From Streptomyces radiopugnans (GTDB lineage: Bacteria; Actinomycetota; Actinomycetes; Streptomycetales; Streptomycetaceae), in the NCBI RefSeq assembly GCF_900110735.1, contig NZ_FOET01000001.1, positions 1 to 64,000 of the forward strand: 64,000 nucleotides of DNA, in the 5' to 3' direction. The position numbers and the translations under genes are program-made. Positions 20,070 through 28,610 of the stretch are shown in pieces. The notes beneath the pieces are model-generated. The model did not search any database. It was not told the DNA's origin and worked only from the letters and a program-made list of their open reading frames with translations. How positions within the stretch are numbered: position 1 is the stretch's first letter; every line of letters starts with the position of its first letter.

Positions 20070-20492
20070 TCAGGACACGGTGTCGAGTTCGACGGCGGAG
20101 CACAGCCAGCGCTGGTCGCGGGAGCGCTCCAGGCGGAAGGCCAGAGCGCGCAGCCGGTCGCCGGCGGCGATCCGGGCGAACGCCTCGACCGCGCCGGGAC
20201 GGGGCTGCGACCAGCCGACCTCCCGGACCACCGGAGCCGGTCCGCCCGTCACCGCCGACCGCAGCGGGGTCAGCGGGGCGAGCCGGACCAGTTGCTCGTA
20301 CGCCTCGTCGCGGGTGTGGCCGAGCAGCAGGTGGACCGGCCGCAGACCGCTGAGGACGAGCACCAGCCGGTGTGCGAACCAGTAGGGCGGCAGCCGGTCG
20401 CGTTCGCGCTGCCGGGCGGCGAGCAGGGCCGAGCGGGCCGGCCGCCGGGAGTCCCGGCGGCCGGGAGGGGCGGTACGGCTGGTGGGCGGCAT
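20070..20492 (-). CDS. Rv3235-family protein
   Basis: 140 residues. It matches the small actinobacterial family typified by M. tuberculosis Rv3235, whose gene also lies near secA; no biochemical function is established. A basic, Arg-rich N-terminal tail (about 40 residues) leads into FAHRLVLVLSGLRPVHLLLGHTRDEAYEQL, of which LVLVLSGLRPVHLLLG is the recognisable core. The ATG at 20492 has GGGGAG at suitable spacing. A longer frame to 20528 lacks a better site. It is transcribed toward secA, and the two are separated by the secA terminator. Confidence 0.75.
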   Translation of the reverse strand: MPPTSRTAPPGRRDSRRPARSALLAARQRERDRLPPYWFAHRLVLVLSGLRPVHLLLGHTRDEAYEQLVRLAPLTPLRSAVTGGPAPVVREVGWSQPRPGAVEAFARIAAGDRLRALAFRLERSRDQRWLCSAVELDTVS

Positions 20493-20797
20493 GGTCTTCT
20501 CCCCGTGGTCTTGTGCGGTCTCCCGCACGCCGATCCGCTTACTGGGCGGTAACTTCCATCCCGGTTTCTACTGGGCGGCCCGCGGTGCGGCAACGACCGA
20601 TGGACGGTGGCGGCGTGCTGTCTGTGTTTCACCTGTCCGGTGGAGAAGTCGCCGGGGCTTGACGGCCGAGGCCGCTGACCTGCGCCGTCCGCCCGGCACG
20701 GGCGGACGGGCCCGGGCGGGACCGGGGGCGTTCGGCGCGCGGAAGCCGCCGTATGCTGTCGGAGCACCCGGAGCGGCCTTACACGAAAGTGGTGGCG
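20493..20797. other. 305-bp divergent intergenic region
   Basis: It separates two divergent genes, so it should hold promoters for both. The visible structure is a TTAC-N6-GTAA dyad at 20539-20552 and two direct copies of TACTGGGCGG, at 20540-20549 and 20569-20578, 29 bases apart. A TTGACG occurs at 20665-20670 without a matching -10 element. No coding sequence was found. Confidence 0.5.
20539..20578. promoter_or_regulatory. possible operator: TTAC-N6-GTAA dyad with a direct repeat
   Basis: TTAC TGGGCG GTAA (20539-20552) is an imperfect palindrome of the type bound by TetR-family repressors, and its TACTGGGCGG core recurs 29 bases on, about three helical turns. Position upstream of the Rv3235-family gene fits a regulatory site. 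The regulator is unknown. Confidence 0.3.
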
Positions 20798-21313
20798 ATG
20801 CGCGTCTATGTCCCCCTCACCCTGCCCGGCCTGGCGGCCGCGCACCGGGCGGGCGAGCTCGGCCCCGGCCCGCTGACCGCCTACGCGGTCACCCCCGGGC
20901 TGCGCGAGTGGTACGTCTCGGACGACATCGAGGAACTGGAGTACGCCGCGCTCGGCCGCGCCGCGCAGGCCTCGCTGCGGCTCCTGGCCGTCGCCCCGGA
21001 CGTCCCGCGCCGCCGGGTCGTGGTGGCCGTCGACGTGCCCGACCGCGAGGCCGTGGCCGACCCGGACCGGGGCCTGGACCCGGCCGCGCTGGGCGAGGTG
21101 CGCATCGAGCGGGCCGTGCCGCTGGAGCGCGCCGCCGCCGTACACGTCGACGGGGACGACGCCGAGGCGGACGTCGCCGCGGCGGCGCAGGCGCTGGGCG
21201 CGGCCGACCAGGGCGACGACGACGCCCGCTTCACGGTGGACGGGGCGGACGACCACGAGCTGCTGTGGTACGCCACCCAGGAGATCGGCGACATCGTGGA
21301 GGAGCTGGGCTGA
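20798..21313 (+). CDS. DUF6912 family protein
   Basis: 171 residues, acidic. The opening MRVYVPLTLPGLAAAHRAGEL and the following AYAVTPGLREWYVSDDIEELEYAAL are typical of a conserved actinobacterial family now labelled DUF6912; its function is unknown. The C-terminal half is rich in Asp and Ala, ending EIGDIVEELG. The ATG at 20798 is chosen because the conserved sequence starts there; AAAGTGG upstream is a modest ribosome binding site. The next gene, a HAD phosphatase, follows 94 bases later in the same direction. Confidence 0.75.
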   Translation: MRVYVPLTLPGLAAAHRAGELGPGPLTAYAVTPGLREWYVSDDIEELEYAALGRAAQASLRLLAVAPDVPRRRVVVAVDVPDREAVADPDRGLDPAALGEVRIERAVPLERAAAVHVDGDDAEADVAAAAQALGAADQGDDDARFTVDGADDHELLWYATQEIGDIVEELG

Positions 21314-21407
21314 GCCCGCTCCCGGCCGGCGCCGCGGGCCCGGCCCGCCGGCCCGTCCCGCCGACCGCGTCTGTCGCTTGTCACACCCAGCCCTTACCGT
21401 CGTGGGT

Positions 21408-22091
21408 ATGGACTCGGGCACGGGGAGAGCCCACATCGTGTGGGACTGGAACGGCACGCTGCTGCACGACATCGACGCGGTCATCGCGGCGACCAACGCC
21501 GCCTTCGCCGAGATAGGGCTGCCCGCCATCACGCTGGAGCGCTACCGGGAGCTGTACTGCGTACCGGTGCCGCGCTTCTACGAACGGCTGATGGGCCGGC
21601 TGCCCACCGACGAGGAGTGGGCCGGAATGGACGAGGTCTTCCACCGGCACTACTTCGCGCGCGTCGAGCAGGTGGGGCTCGCCGAGGGCGCGGCGGAACT
21701 GCTCGCCGCGCGGCGGGAGGCCGGGCTGACCCAGTCGCTGTGCTCCCTGGCCCCGCACGACCACCTGGTGCCGCTGGTGCGCCGGCACGGCATCGAGGAG
21801 CACTTCGTCCGGGTCGACGGGAACCTCGGCGGCGGCAGCGGGTCGAGCGTCGGCAAGGCCCGGCAGATGGCGGCGCACGTGGCGGCGCTCGACGGGTTCG
21901 ATCCCCGCCGCACCGTGGTGGTCGGCGACGCGGTGGACGACGCGGTGGCGGCCGCCGCCGTGGGCGCGCGGGCCGTGCTGTACACCGGCGGCTCGCACAG
22001 CAGGAGCAGCCTGGAGGCGGCCGGGGTGCCGGTGGTGGACAGCCTCACCGAGGCGGTGGAGGTGGCCGAGCACGTGATCGCGGGGGACTGA
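21408..22091 (+). CDS. HAD-superfamily hydrolase (phosphoglycolate phosphatase-like)
   Basis: 227 residues. HAD phosphatase with motif I VWDWNGTLLHD (nucleophile Asp, then Trp-Asn in place of the usual Phe-Asp spacer), motif II in TQSLCSLAPHD, and motif IV in TVVVGDAVDDAVAA. A helical cap follows motif I (residues ~20-90). The substrate is unknown; small phosphosugars or nucleotides are plausible. The ATG at 21408 is used, but a GTG six bases earlier is in frame. No strong operon link is visible: a 329-base gap separates it from the glutamate dehydrogenase gene. Confidence 0.86.
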   Translation: MDSGTGRAHIVWDWNGTLLHDIDAVIAATNAAFAEIGLPAITLERYRELYCVPVPRFYERLMGRLPTDEEWAGMDEVFHRHYFARVEQVGLAEGAAELLAARREAGLTQSLCSLAPHDHLVPLVRRHGIEEHFVRVDGNLGGGSGSSVGKARQMAAHVAALDGFDPRRTVVVGDAVDDAVAAAAVGARAVLYTGGSHSRSSLEAAGVPVVDSLTEAVEVAEHVIAGD

Positions 22092-22420
22092 GAGCGCCGT
22101 ACGCCGTGCCGCCCGCGGCCCGGTGGATGCTGTCCACAACGTCCAACTCCGGCCCCCGGTTTTGTACACATACTGTCCATGACGGGGCCCGGTCGAGGAG
22201 GGGTAGCCTAGCCGCGTGATCAGCGAGACACCCGCGGGAGGCAGTGCCGCCTCCGATCCCGGGCACCCGTGCGACGCCGCCGGGACCGGGGATGCCGCAG
22301 GTCACATCCTCTCCGGGCATGACGCCCCGCTCCGGCGGACACTTGGTGTGCCGGCGCCAGACCCTCAGAACCCTCAACGCCTTGACGTCACGCAACGGCG
22401 CGCGACAGGAGCCAGACGAC
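22092..22420. other. 329-bp intergenic region upstream of the NAD-glutamate dehydrogenase gene
   Basis: Contains an AT-richer patch around 22160-22180 (TTTTGTACACATACT) that may include a promoter, but no -35/-10 pair at normal spacing could be assigned. Short open frames in the region lack ribosome binding sites. The AGGAG for the downstream gene lies at 22407-22411. Confidence 0.5.
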
Positions 22421-25400
22421 ATGCAGACCAAGCTGGACGAAGCAAAGGCCGAGCTGCTCGAACGAGCCGCCCGGGTCGCCGATAGCGGTACCGCCGGCAG
22501 CCAACCCGTACCGGGGCTGGACGCCGGGGCCCTCGGCCCGTACCTCCAGCGCTACTACCTGCACACCGCTCCCGAGGACCTCGCCGACCGCGACCCGGTC
22601 GACGTCTACGGGGCCGCGGTCTCCCACTGCCGGCTGGCCCAGCAGCGCCCCCAGGGCACCGCCAACGTCCGCGTCCACACCCCGTCCGTCGAGGAGAACG
22701 GCTGGACGTGCACCCACAGCGTCGTGGAGGTCGTCACCGACGACATGCCCTTCCTGGTGGACTCGGTCACCAACGAGCTGACCAGGCAGGGACGCGGCAT
22801 CCACCTGGTGGTCCACCCCCAGGTCGTCGTCCGCCGCGATGTCACCGGCAGGCTGCTCCAGGTACTGGACGCGGGCGCCCGGCCCCGGGGGGAGATGCCG
22901 GACGACGCGCTCACCGAGTCCTGGATCCACGTCGAGATCGACCGCGAGACCGACCGCGACGACCTGAAGCGGATCACCGCCGACCTGCGGCGCGTCCTGT
23001 CCGACGTGCGCGAGGCCGTCGAGGACTGGCAGAAGATGCGGAACGCCGCGCTGCGGATCGCCGACGGCCTGCCCGACGAGCCGCTCGCCGGCGACCTGCC
23101 CGAGCAGGAGGTCGAGGAGGCGCGTGAGCTGCTGCGCTGGCTCGCGGACGACCACTTCACCTTCCTGGGCTACCGCGAGTACGAGCTGACCTCCGAGGCC
23201 GCGGACGGGAACGAGGAGCTGCTGCTCACCGCCGTCCCGGGCACCGGCCTGGGCATCCTGCGCTCCGATCCGCACCACGACGACCGCGGCGACGGCGACC
23301 GGGGAGGAGACGAGGGCGGCGCACGCGGCGGTGACCACGACGGCGCGTCCCCCCGCCCCCACGCACCCGCCCACACCCACGCCCACCCGGTGTCGCCCTC
23401 CTTCAACCGCCTCCCGGCCGGTGTCCGCGCCAAGGCCCGCGAGCACAGGCTGCTGGTGCTCACCAAGGCCAACAGCCGGGCCACCGTCCACCGCCCCTCC
23501 TACCTCGACTACATCGGGGTGAAGAAGTTCGACGAGGCCGGCAACGTGGTGGGGGAGCGCCGTTTCCTCGGCCTGTTCTCGTCGGCCGCGTACACCGAGT
23601 CGGTGCGCCGGGTGCCCGTCATCCGCCGCAAGGTCGAGGAGGTGGTCGGCTCCACCGGCTTCGTCCCCGACAGCCACGACGGCCGCGACCTGCTCCAGAT
23701 CCTGGAGACGTACCCGCGCGACGAGCTCTTCCAGATCCCGGCCGACGAGCTGCGCGAGATCGCCACCTCCGTGCTGTACCTCCAGGAGCGCCGCAAGCTC
23801 CGGCTCTACCTGCGGCAGGACGAGTACGGCCGCTACTACTCCGCGCTGGTCTACCTGCCGCGCGACCGCTACACCACCGCCGTGCGGCTGCGGATGACCG
23901 ACATCCTCATGGAGGAGCTGGGCGGCAACAACGTCGACTTCACCGCCTGGAACACCGAGTCGGTCCTCGCCCGGCTGCACTTCGTCGTCCGCGTCCCGCA
24001 GGGCACGGAGCTGGCGGAGCTGACCCACGCCGACGCCGAGCGCATCGAGGCCCGGCTGGTGGAGGCCGCCCGGTCCTGGGCCGACGGCTTCTCCGAGGCG
24101 CTGGTCGCCGAGGTCGGCGAGGAGCGGGCGGCCCGGCTCGCCCACCGCTACGGCGGCGCCTTCCCCGAGGGCTACAAGGCCGACTTCCCGCCCCGTACCG
24201 CCGTCGCCGACCTCCAGTACATCCAGGGGCTGGAACGGGGAGAGGGCGTCAGCGACTTCGCGCTCAGCCTGTACGAGCCGGTCGGGGCCGGCCCCGGCGA
24301 GCGCCGCTTCAAGATCTACCGCACCGGCGAGCCCGTCTCGCTCTCCGCCGTGCTGCCGATCCTCCAGGCCATGGGCGTGGAGGTCGTCGACGAGCGTCCC
24401 TACGAGCTGCGCTGCGCCGACCGCTCCCCGGCGTGGATCTACGACTTCGGGCTCCGGCTGCCGGCGAACCACGCGCAGAACCTGGAGGGGGACGCCCGCG
24501 AGCGCTTCCAGGACGCCTTCGCCGCCGTCTGGAGCGGCGAGGCCGAGAGCGACGGCTTCAACGCGCTGGTGCTGTCGGCCGGACTGACCTGGCGGCAGGC
24601 GATGGTGCTGCGCGCCTACGCCAAGTACCTGCGGCAGGCCGGCTCGCCCTTCAGCCAGGACTACATGGAGGACACCCTCCGCCGCAACGTCCACACCACC
24701 CGGCTGCTGGTCAGCCTCTTCGAGGCCCGCCTCTCCCCGGACCGCGCCGCCGCCGGCCACGAACTGACCGACGGCCTGCTGGAGGAGCTGGACGGGGCGC
24801 TGGACCAGGTCGCCTCGCTGGACGAGGACCGCATCCTGCGCTCGTTCCTCACCCTCATCAAGGCCACCCTGCGCACGAACTACTTCCAGCCGCGCGACGA
24901 GGAGTCGGGCCGGCCGCACGCGTACGTGTCGATGAAGTTCGACCCGCAGGCCATCCCGGACCTGCCCGCGCCCCGCCCGGCGTACGAGATCTGGGTGTAC
25001 TCCCCGCGCGTGGAGGGCGTGCACCTGCGGTTCGGCAAGGTCGCCCGCGGCGGCCTGCGCTGGTCCGACCGGCGCGAGGACTTCCGCACCGAGATCCTGG
25101 GCCTGGTCAAGGCGCAGGAGGTCAAGAACACGGTGATCGTGCCGGTGGGGGCCAAGGGCGGCTTCGTCGGCAAGCGGCTGCCCGACCCCTCGGTGGACCG
25201 CGACGCCTGGCTGGCCGAGGGCGTCGCCTGCTACAAGACCTTCATCTCCGGCATGCTCGACATCACCGACAACCTCGTGGGCGGCCAGGTCGTACCGCCC
25301 GAGCGCGTGGTGCGGCACGACGGGGACGACACCTACCTGGTCGTCGCGGCCGACAAGGGCACCGCCTCCTTCTCCGACACCGCCAACGAGGTCGCCACCG

Positions 25401-27457
25401 CCTACGGCTTCTGGCTCGGCGACGCCTTCGCCTCCGGCGGCTCGGCCGGCTACGACCACAAGGCCATGGGCATCACCGCCCGCGGCGCCTGGGAGTCGGT
25501 CAAGCGGCACTTCCGCGAACTCGGGCACGACACCCAGACCGAGGACTTCACGGTCGTCGGCATCGGCGACATGTCCGGGGACGTCTTCGGCAACGGCATG
25601 CTGCTCAGCGAGCACATCCGGCTGGTGGCCGCCTTCGACCACCGCCACATCTTCCTCGACCCGGACCCGGACGCGGCCACCTCCTACGCCGAACGCCGCC
25701 GGCTGTTCGAACTGCCGCGCTCCTCCTGGGCCGACTACGACACCTCGCTGCTGTCGCCCGGCGGCGGCGTCCACCCCCGCAGCGCCAAGTCCATCCCCGT
25801 CAGCGCGCAGGTGCGCCAGGCGCTGGGCATCGAGGGCGGCGTCACCAAGATGACGCCGGCCGAGCTGATGAGGGCCATCCTCAAGGCCCCGGTGGACCTG
25901 CTGTGGAACGGCGGCATCGGCACCTACGTCAAGGCGTCCACCGAGACCGACGCCGACGTCGGCGACAAGGCCAACGACGCGATCCGCGTCAACGGCCGGG
26001 ACCTGCGCGTGCGGGTCGTCGGGGAGGGCGGGAACCTGGGCCTGACCCAGCTCGGCCGCATCGAGTTCGCGCACGAGGGCGGCCGGATCAACACCGACGC
26101 CATCGACAACAGCGCGGGCGTGGACTCCTCCGACCACGAGGTCAACATCAAGATCCTGCTCAACTCGGTCGTCGCCGAGGGCGACATGACCGTCAAGCAG
26201 CGCAACGCGCTGCTGGCGGAGATGACCGACGAGGTCGCCGAGCTGGTGCTGCGCAACAACTACGCGCAGAACGTGGCGCTGGCCAACGCGATGCGGCAGG
26301 CACCCGACCTGCTCCACGCCCAGCAGCGGCTCATGCGCAGCCTCTCCCGCCAGGGACGGCTGGACCGTCAGCTGGAGTTCCTGCCCGCCGACCGGCAGAT
26401 CCGCGAGCGGCTGGCGCACGGCCGCGGGCTGACCCAGCCCGAGATGGCGGTGCTGCTGGCGTACGCCAAGATCACCGTCACCGAGGAACTGGCGGACACC
26501 GGTCTGGCGGACGACCCGTATCTGCAGCGGCTGGCGCACGCGTACTTCCCCAGCGCGCTGCGCGAACGCTTCCCCGAGCAGATCGAGCGCCACGCCCTGC
26601 GGCGCGAGATCGTCACGACCCTCCTGGTCAACGACACGGTCAACACCGGTGGTTCGACCCTGGTGCACCGGATGAAGGAGGAGTCGGGCGCCTCGGCGGA
26701 GGAGATCGTGCGGGCGCACACCGCCTCCCGGGAGATCTTCGGCCTGGCCCGCGTCTGGGACGAGGTCGAGGAGCTGGACAACACGGTGGCCGCCGACGTC
26801 CAGACCCGCATGCGGCTGCACGCCAGGCGGCTGGTCGAGCGGGGCACCCGCTGGCTGCTCAACAACCGGCCGCAGCCGCTGAAGCTCGCCGAGACCATCG
26901 AGGTCTTCCAGGAGCGGGTGGAGGTGGTCTGGTCCCAGCTGCCCAAGCTGCTCAGGGGCGCGGACCTGGACTGGCACCAGAGCGTCAACGACGAGCTGAC
27001 CGGCGCCGGGGTCCCCGGTGACCTGGCGTTGCGGGTGGCGGGCTTCTCCTCCGTCTTCCCCGCCCTGGACGTGGTGGCCGTCGCCGACCGCACCGGCCGT
27101 GAACTGCTGGACGTCGCCGAGGTCTACTACGACCTGGCCGACCGGCTGGGCATCACCGAACTCCAGGACAGGGTGAGCGAGCTGCCGCGCTCCGACCGCT
27201 GGCAGTCGATGGCCCGCGCGGCGATCCGCGAGGACCTCTACGCCGCCCACCAGCTCCTCACGGCGGACGTGCTGGCCTCCGGGGACGGCAGTGCCACGCC
27301 CGAGCAGCGCTTCAAGGCCTGGGAGGAGAAGAGCGCCGCCGTCCTGGGGCGGGCCAGGGCCACGCTGGAGGAGATCCGCGAGTCGGACACCTTCGACCTG
27401 GCGAACCTGTCGGTGGCGATGCGCACGATGCGCACACTGCTGCGCAGCAACCGCTGA
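22421..27457 (+). CDS. gdhB: NAD-specific glutamate dehydrogenase, large (180-kDa) class
   Basis: 1678 residues. Oxidatively deaminates glutamate to 2-oxoglutarate with NAD. The length and the order of N-terminal ACT-like/regulatory regions, a central dehydrogenase core and a long C-terminal domain mark the large class first described in Streptomyces. The core contains VARGGLRWSDRREDFRTEILG, PVGAKGGFVGKRLPD with a catalytic Lys, FTVVGIGDMSGDVFGNGML of the nucleotide-binding fold, and VRVVGEGGNLGLTQLGR. An Asp/Gly/His-rich low-complexity insertion is present at residues ~284-325. The ATG has AGGAG nine bases upstream. The gene stands alone and ends at a strong terminator. Confidence 0.95.
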   Translation: MQTKLDEAKAELLERAARVADSGTAGSQPVPGLDAGALGPYLQRYYLHTAPEDLADRDPVDVYGAAVSHCRLAQQRPQGTANVRVHTPSVEENGWTCTHSVVEVVTDDMPFLVDSVTNELTRQGRGIHLVVHPQVVVRRDVTGRLLQVLDAGARPRGEMPDDALTESWIHVEIDRETDRDDLKRITADLRRVLSDVREAVEDWQKMRNAALRIADGLPDEPLAGDLPEQEVEEARELLRWLADDHFTFLGYREYELTSEAADGNEELLLTAVPGTGLGILRSDPHHDDRGDGDRGGDEGGARGGDHDGASPRPHAPAHTHAHPVSPSFNRLPAGVRAKAREHRLLVLTKANSRATVHRPSYLDYIGVKKFDEAGNVVGERRFLGLFSSAAYTESVRRVPVIRRKVEEVVGSTGFVPDSHDGRDLLQILETYPRDELFQIPADELREIATSVLYLQERRKLRLYLRQDEYGRYYSALVYLPRDRYTTAVRLRMTDILMEELGGNNVDFTAWNTESVLARLHFVVRVPQGTELAELTHADAERIEARLVEAARSWADGFSEALVAEVGEERAARLAHRYGGAFPEGYKADFPPRTAVADLQYIQGLERGEGVSDFALSLYEPVGAGPGERRFKIYRTGEPVSLSAVLPILQAMGVEVVDERPYELRCADRSPAWIYDFGLRLPANHAQNLEGDARERFQDAFAAVWSGEAESDGFNALVLSAGLTWRQAMVLRAYAKYLRQAGSPFSQDYMEDTLRRNVHTTRLLVSLFEARLSPDRAAAGHELTDGLLEELDGALDQVASLDEDRILRSFLTLIKATLRTNYFQPRDEESGRPHAYVSMKFDPQAIPDLPAPRPAYEIWVYSPRVEGVHLRFGKVARGGLRWSDRREDFRTEILGLVKAQEVKNTVIVPVGAKGGFVGKRLPDPSVDRDAWLAEGVACYKTFISGMLDITDNLVGGQVVPPERVVRHDGDDTYLVVAADKGTASFSDTANEVATAYGFWLGDAFASGGSAGYDHKAMGITARGAWESVKRHFRELGHDTQTEDFTVVGIGDMSGDVFGNGMLLSEHIRLVAAFDHRHIFLDPDPDAATSYAERRRLFELPRSSWADYDTSLLSPGGGVHPRSAKSIPVSAQVRQALGIEGGVTKMTPAELMRAILKAPVDLLWNGGIGTYVKASTETDADVGDKANDAIRVNGRDLRVRVVGEGGNLGLTQLGRIEFAHEGGRINTDAIDNSAGVDSSDHEVNIKILLNSVVAEGDMTVKQRNALLAEMTDEVAELVLRNNYAQNVALANAMRQAPDLLHAQQRLMRSLSRQGRLDRQLEFLPADRQIRERLAHGRGLTQPEMAVLLAYAKITVTEELADTGLADDPYLQRLAHAYFPSALRERFPEQIERHALRREIVTTLLVNDTVNTGGSTLVHRMKEESGASAEEIVRAHTASREIFGLARVWDEVEELDNTVAADVQTRMRLHARRLVERGTRWLLNNRPQPLKLAETIEVFQERVEVVWSQLPKLLRGADLDWHQSVNDELTGAGVPGDLALRVAGFSSVFPALDVVAVADRTGRELLDVAEVYYDLADRLGITELQDRVSELPRSDRWQSMARAAIREDLYAAHQLLTADVLASGDGSATPEQRFKAWEEKSAAVLGRARATLEEIRESDTFDLANLSVAMRTMRTLLRSNR

Positions 27458-27511
27458 CGCGCCGGAGCGCCGAGCGCCGGGGCACACCGGACCGGGGGAG
27501 CAGCGGGAGAG

Positions 27512-27555
27512 CACGGTGGGAGGGGGCGGCCGGACGGCCGCCCCCTCCCACCGTG
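27512..27555. terminator. bidirectional terminator between gdhB and the ABC transporter operon
   Basis: A 20-bp perfect stem (27512-27531 with 27536-27555; left arm CACGGTGGGAGGGGGCGGCC) with a GGAC tetraloop. It sits between converging genes and can serve both strands. Confidence 0.9.
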
Positions 27556-27573
27556 TACGGCGCGGTACCGGCC

Positions 27574-28515
27574 CTACTTCACCGCGCCGGCCATCACGCC
27601 CGAGACGAACTGCCGCTGGAAGGCGAAGAACACCACCAGCGGGATCACCATCGACACGAACGCGCCCGAGGCCAGCACGTCGATGTTGTTGCCGAACTGG
27701 CGCACCTGCTGCTGCAGGGCGACCGTGATCGGCGGATCGCCCGCGTCGGCGAAGATCAGCGCGACCAGCATGTCGTTCCACACCCACAGGAACTGGAAGA
27801 TGCCCAGCGAGGCGATCGCCGGGCCGCCCAGCGGCAGGACGACACGGGTGAACAGCCGTACCTCGCCGGCGCCGTCCAGCCGCGCCGCCTCCAGGAGTTC
27901 GCGCGGGATCTCGGCGAAGAAGTTGCGCAGCAGGAAGATCGCGAACGGCAGGCCGAAGGCCGTGTGGAAGACCACCACGCCGACGGTGGTCTCGAAGATC
28001 CCCAGGGTGTTGAAGAGCTTGGCCACCGGGATCAGCGCCACCTGCACCGGCACCACCAGCAGCCCGACGACGGCCAGGAACCACCAGTCCCGGCCGGGGA
28101 AGTCCAGCCAGGCGAAGGCGTATCCGGCCAGCGAGCCGATCACCACGACCAGCACCGTGGAGGGCACGGTGATGACCAGGGTGGTCAGCAGGGAGCCGGT
28201 GATGGCGTCGTTCTCCAGCAGGGAGCGGTAGTTGGAGGCCGTCAGCTGCGACCAGTCGCCCAGGGCCGTCCACCAGCCGGAGGAGGAGACGTCGGAACGC
28301 TCCCGGAAGGACGACAGCAGCAGCCCGGTCGTCGGCAGCAGCCACAGCAGGGCGACCACGACCAGGGTGAAGCGCACCGCCCAGTGCCCGGTGAGCGCGG
28401 CGATCCGCGCGCCGAGCGGCCGGCGCGTCCGGCCGTTCCGCCTCGGCCCCGTCGGTGCGGGCACGGGCGCGGGCGCCGGCTCGGGGCCCGGTGCCGTGTC
28501 GGAGAGAGTGCTCAC
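27574..28515 (-). CDS. carbohydrate ABC transporter permease (MalG type)
   Basis: 313 residues. Membrane component of a binding-protein-dependent sugar importer. After a Pro/Ala-rich cytoplasmic tail there are six predicted helices and the cytoplasmic EAA loop [20 protein letters not shown], which contacts the ATPase. The C terminus [11 protein letters not shown] is typical of MalG-like subunits. The start is GTG at 28515; its bases overlap the stop of a 32-codon ORF (GTGA). A gap of 91 bases separates it from the partner permease, unlike the usual direct overlap in such operons. No ATPase gene is present; Streptomyces sugar importers usually share MsiK. Confidence 0.92.
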   Translation of the reverse strand: MSTLSDTAPGPEPAPAPVPAPTGPRRNGRTRRPLGARIAALTGHWAVRFTLVVVALLWLLPTTGLLLSSFRERSDVSSSGWWTALGDWSQLTASNYRSLLENDAITGSLLTTLVITVPSTVLVVVIGSLAGYAFAWLDFPGRDWWFLAVVGLLVVPVQVALIPVAKLFNTLGIFETTVGVVVFHTAFGLPFAIFLLRNFFAEIPRELLEAARLDGAGEVRLFTRVVLPLGGPAIASLGIFQFLWVWNDMLVALIFADAGDPPITVALQQQVRQFGNNIDVLASGAFVSMVIPLVVFFAFQRQFVSGVMAGAVK

Positions 28516-28610
28516 CGTCGGTTCCCCCTCCTCGGCCGCCGGACGTCGCTGTGCCGGTCAGGGGGACAGCCCCCCGCCCCCCCGCCGGGGTGGTGTCGGC
28601 TGGTGCTCAT
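28512..28610 (-). CDS. possible 32-residue ORF coupled to both permease genes
   Basis: The frame starts at ATG 28610, which overlaps the stop of the upstream permease (ATGA), and ends at TGA 28514-28512, overlapping the GTG of the next permease. GAGGGCAGG precedes the start. The product begins [10 protein letters not shown], contains one Cys and is Arg/Gly-rich; third positions are almost all G or C. It resembles no family I know. Because both this ORF and the downstream permease begin MST, a one-base indel in the neighbouring C/G homopolymers (28571-28590) could instead mean a longer permease start. Confidence 0.35.
   Translation of the reverse strand: MSTSRHHPGGGAGGCPPDRHSDVRRPRRGNRR

Noticed and set aside
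22388..28345. A minus-strand open frame of nearly 2000 codons opposite the glutamate dehydrogenase gene
   Set aside because: It is a GC-bias shadow: no family similarity, improbable composition, and it runs through the strong terminator and into the permease gene in another frame.
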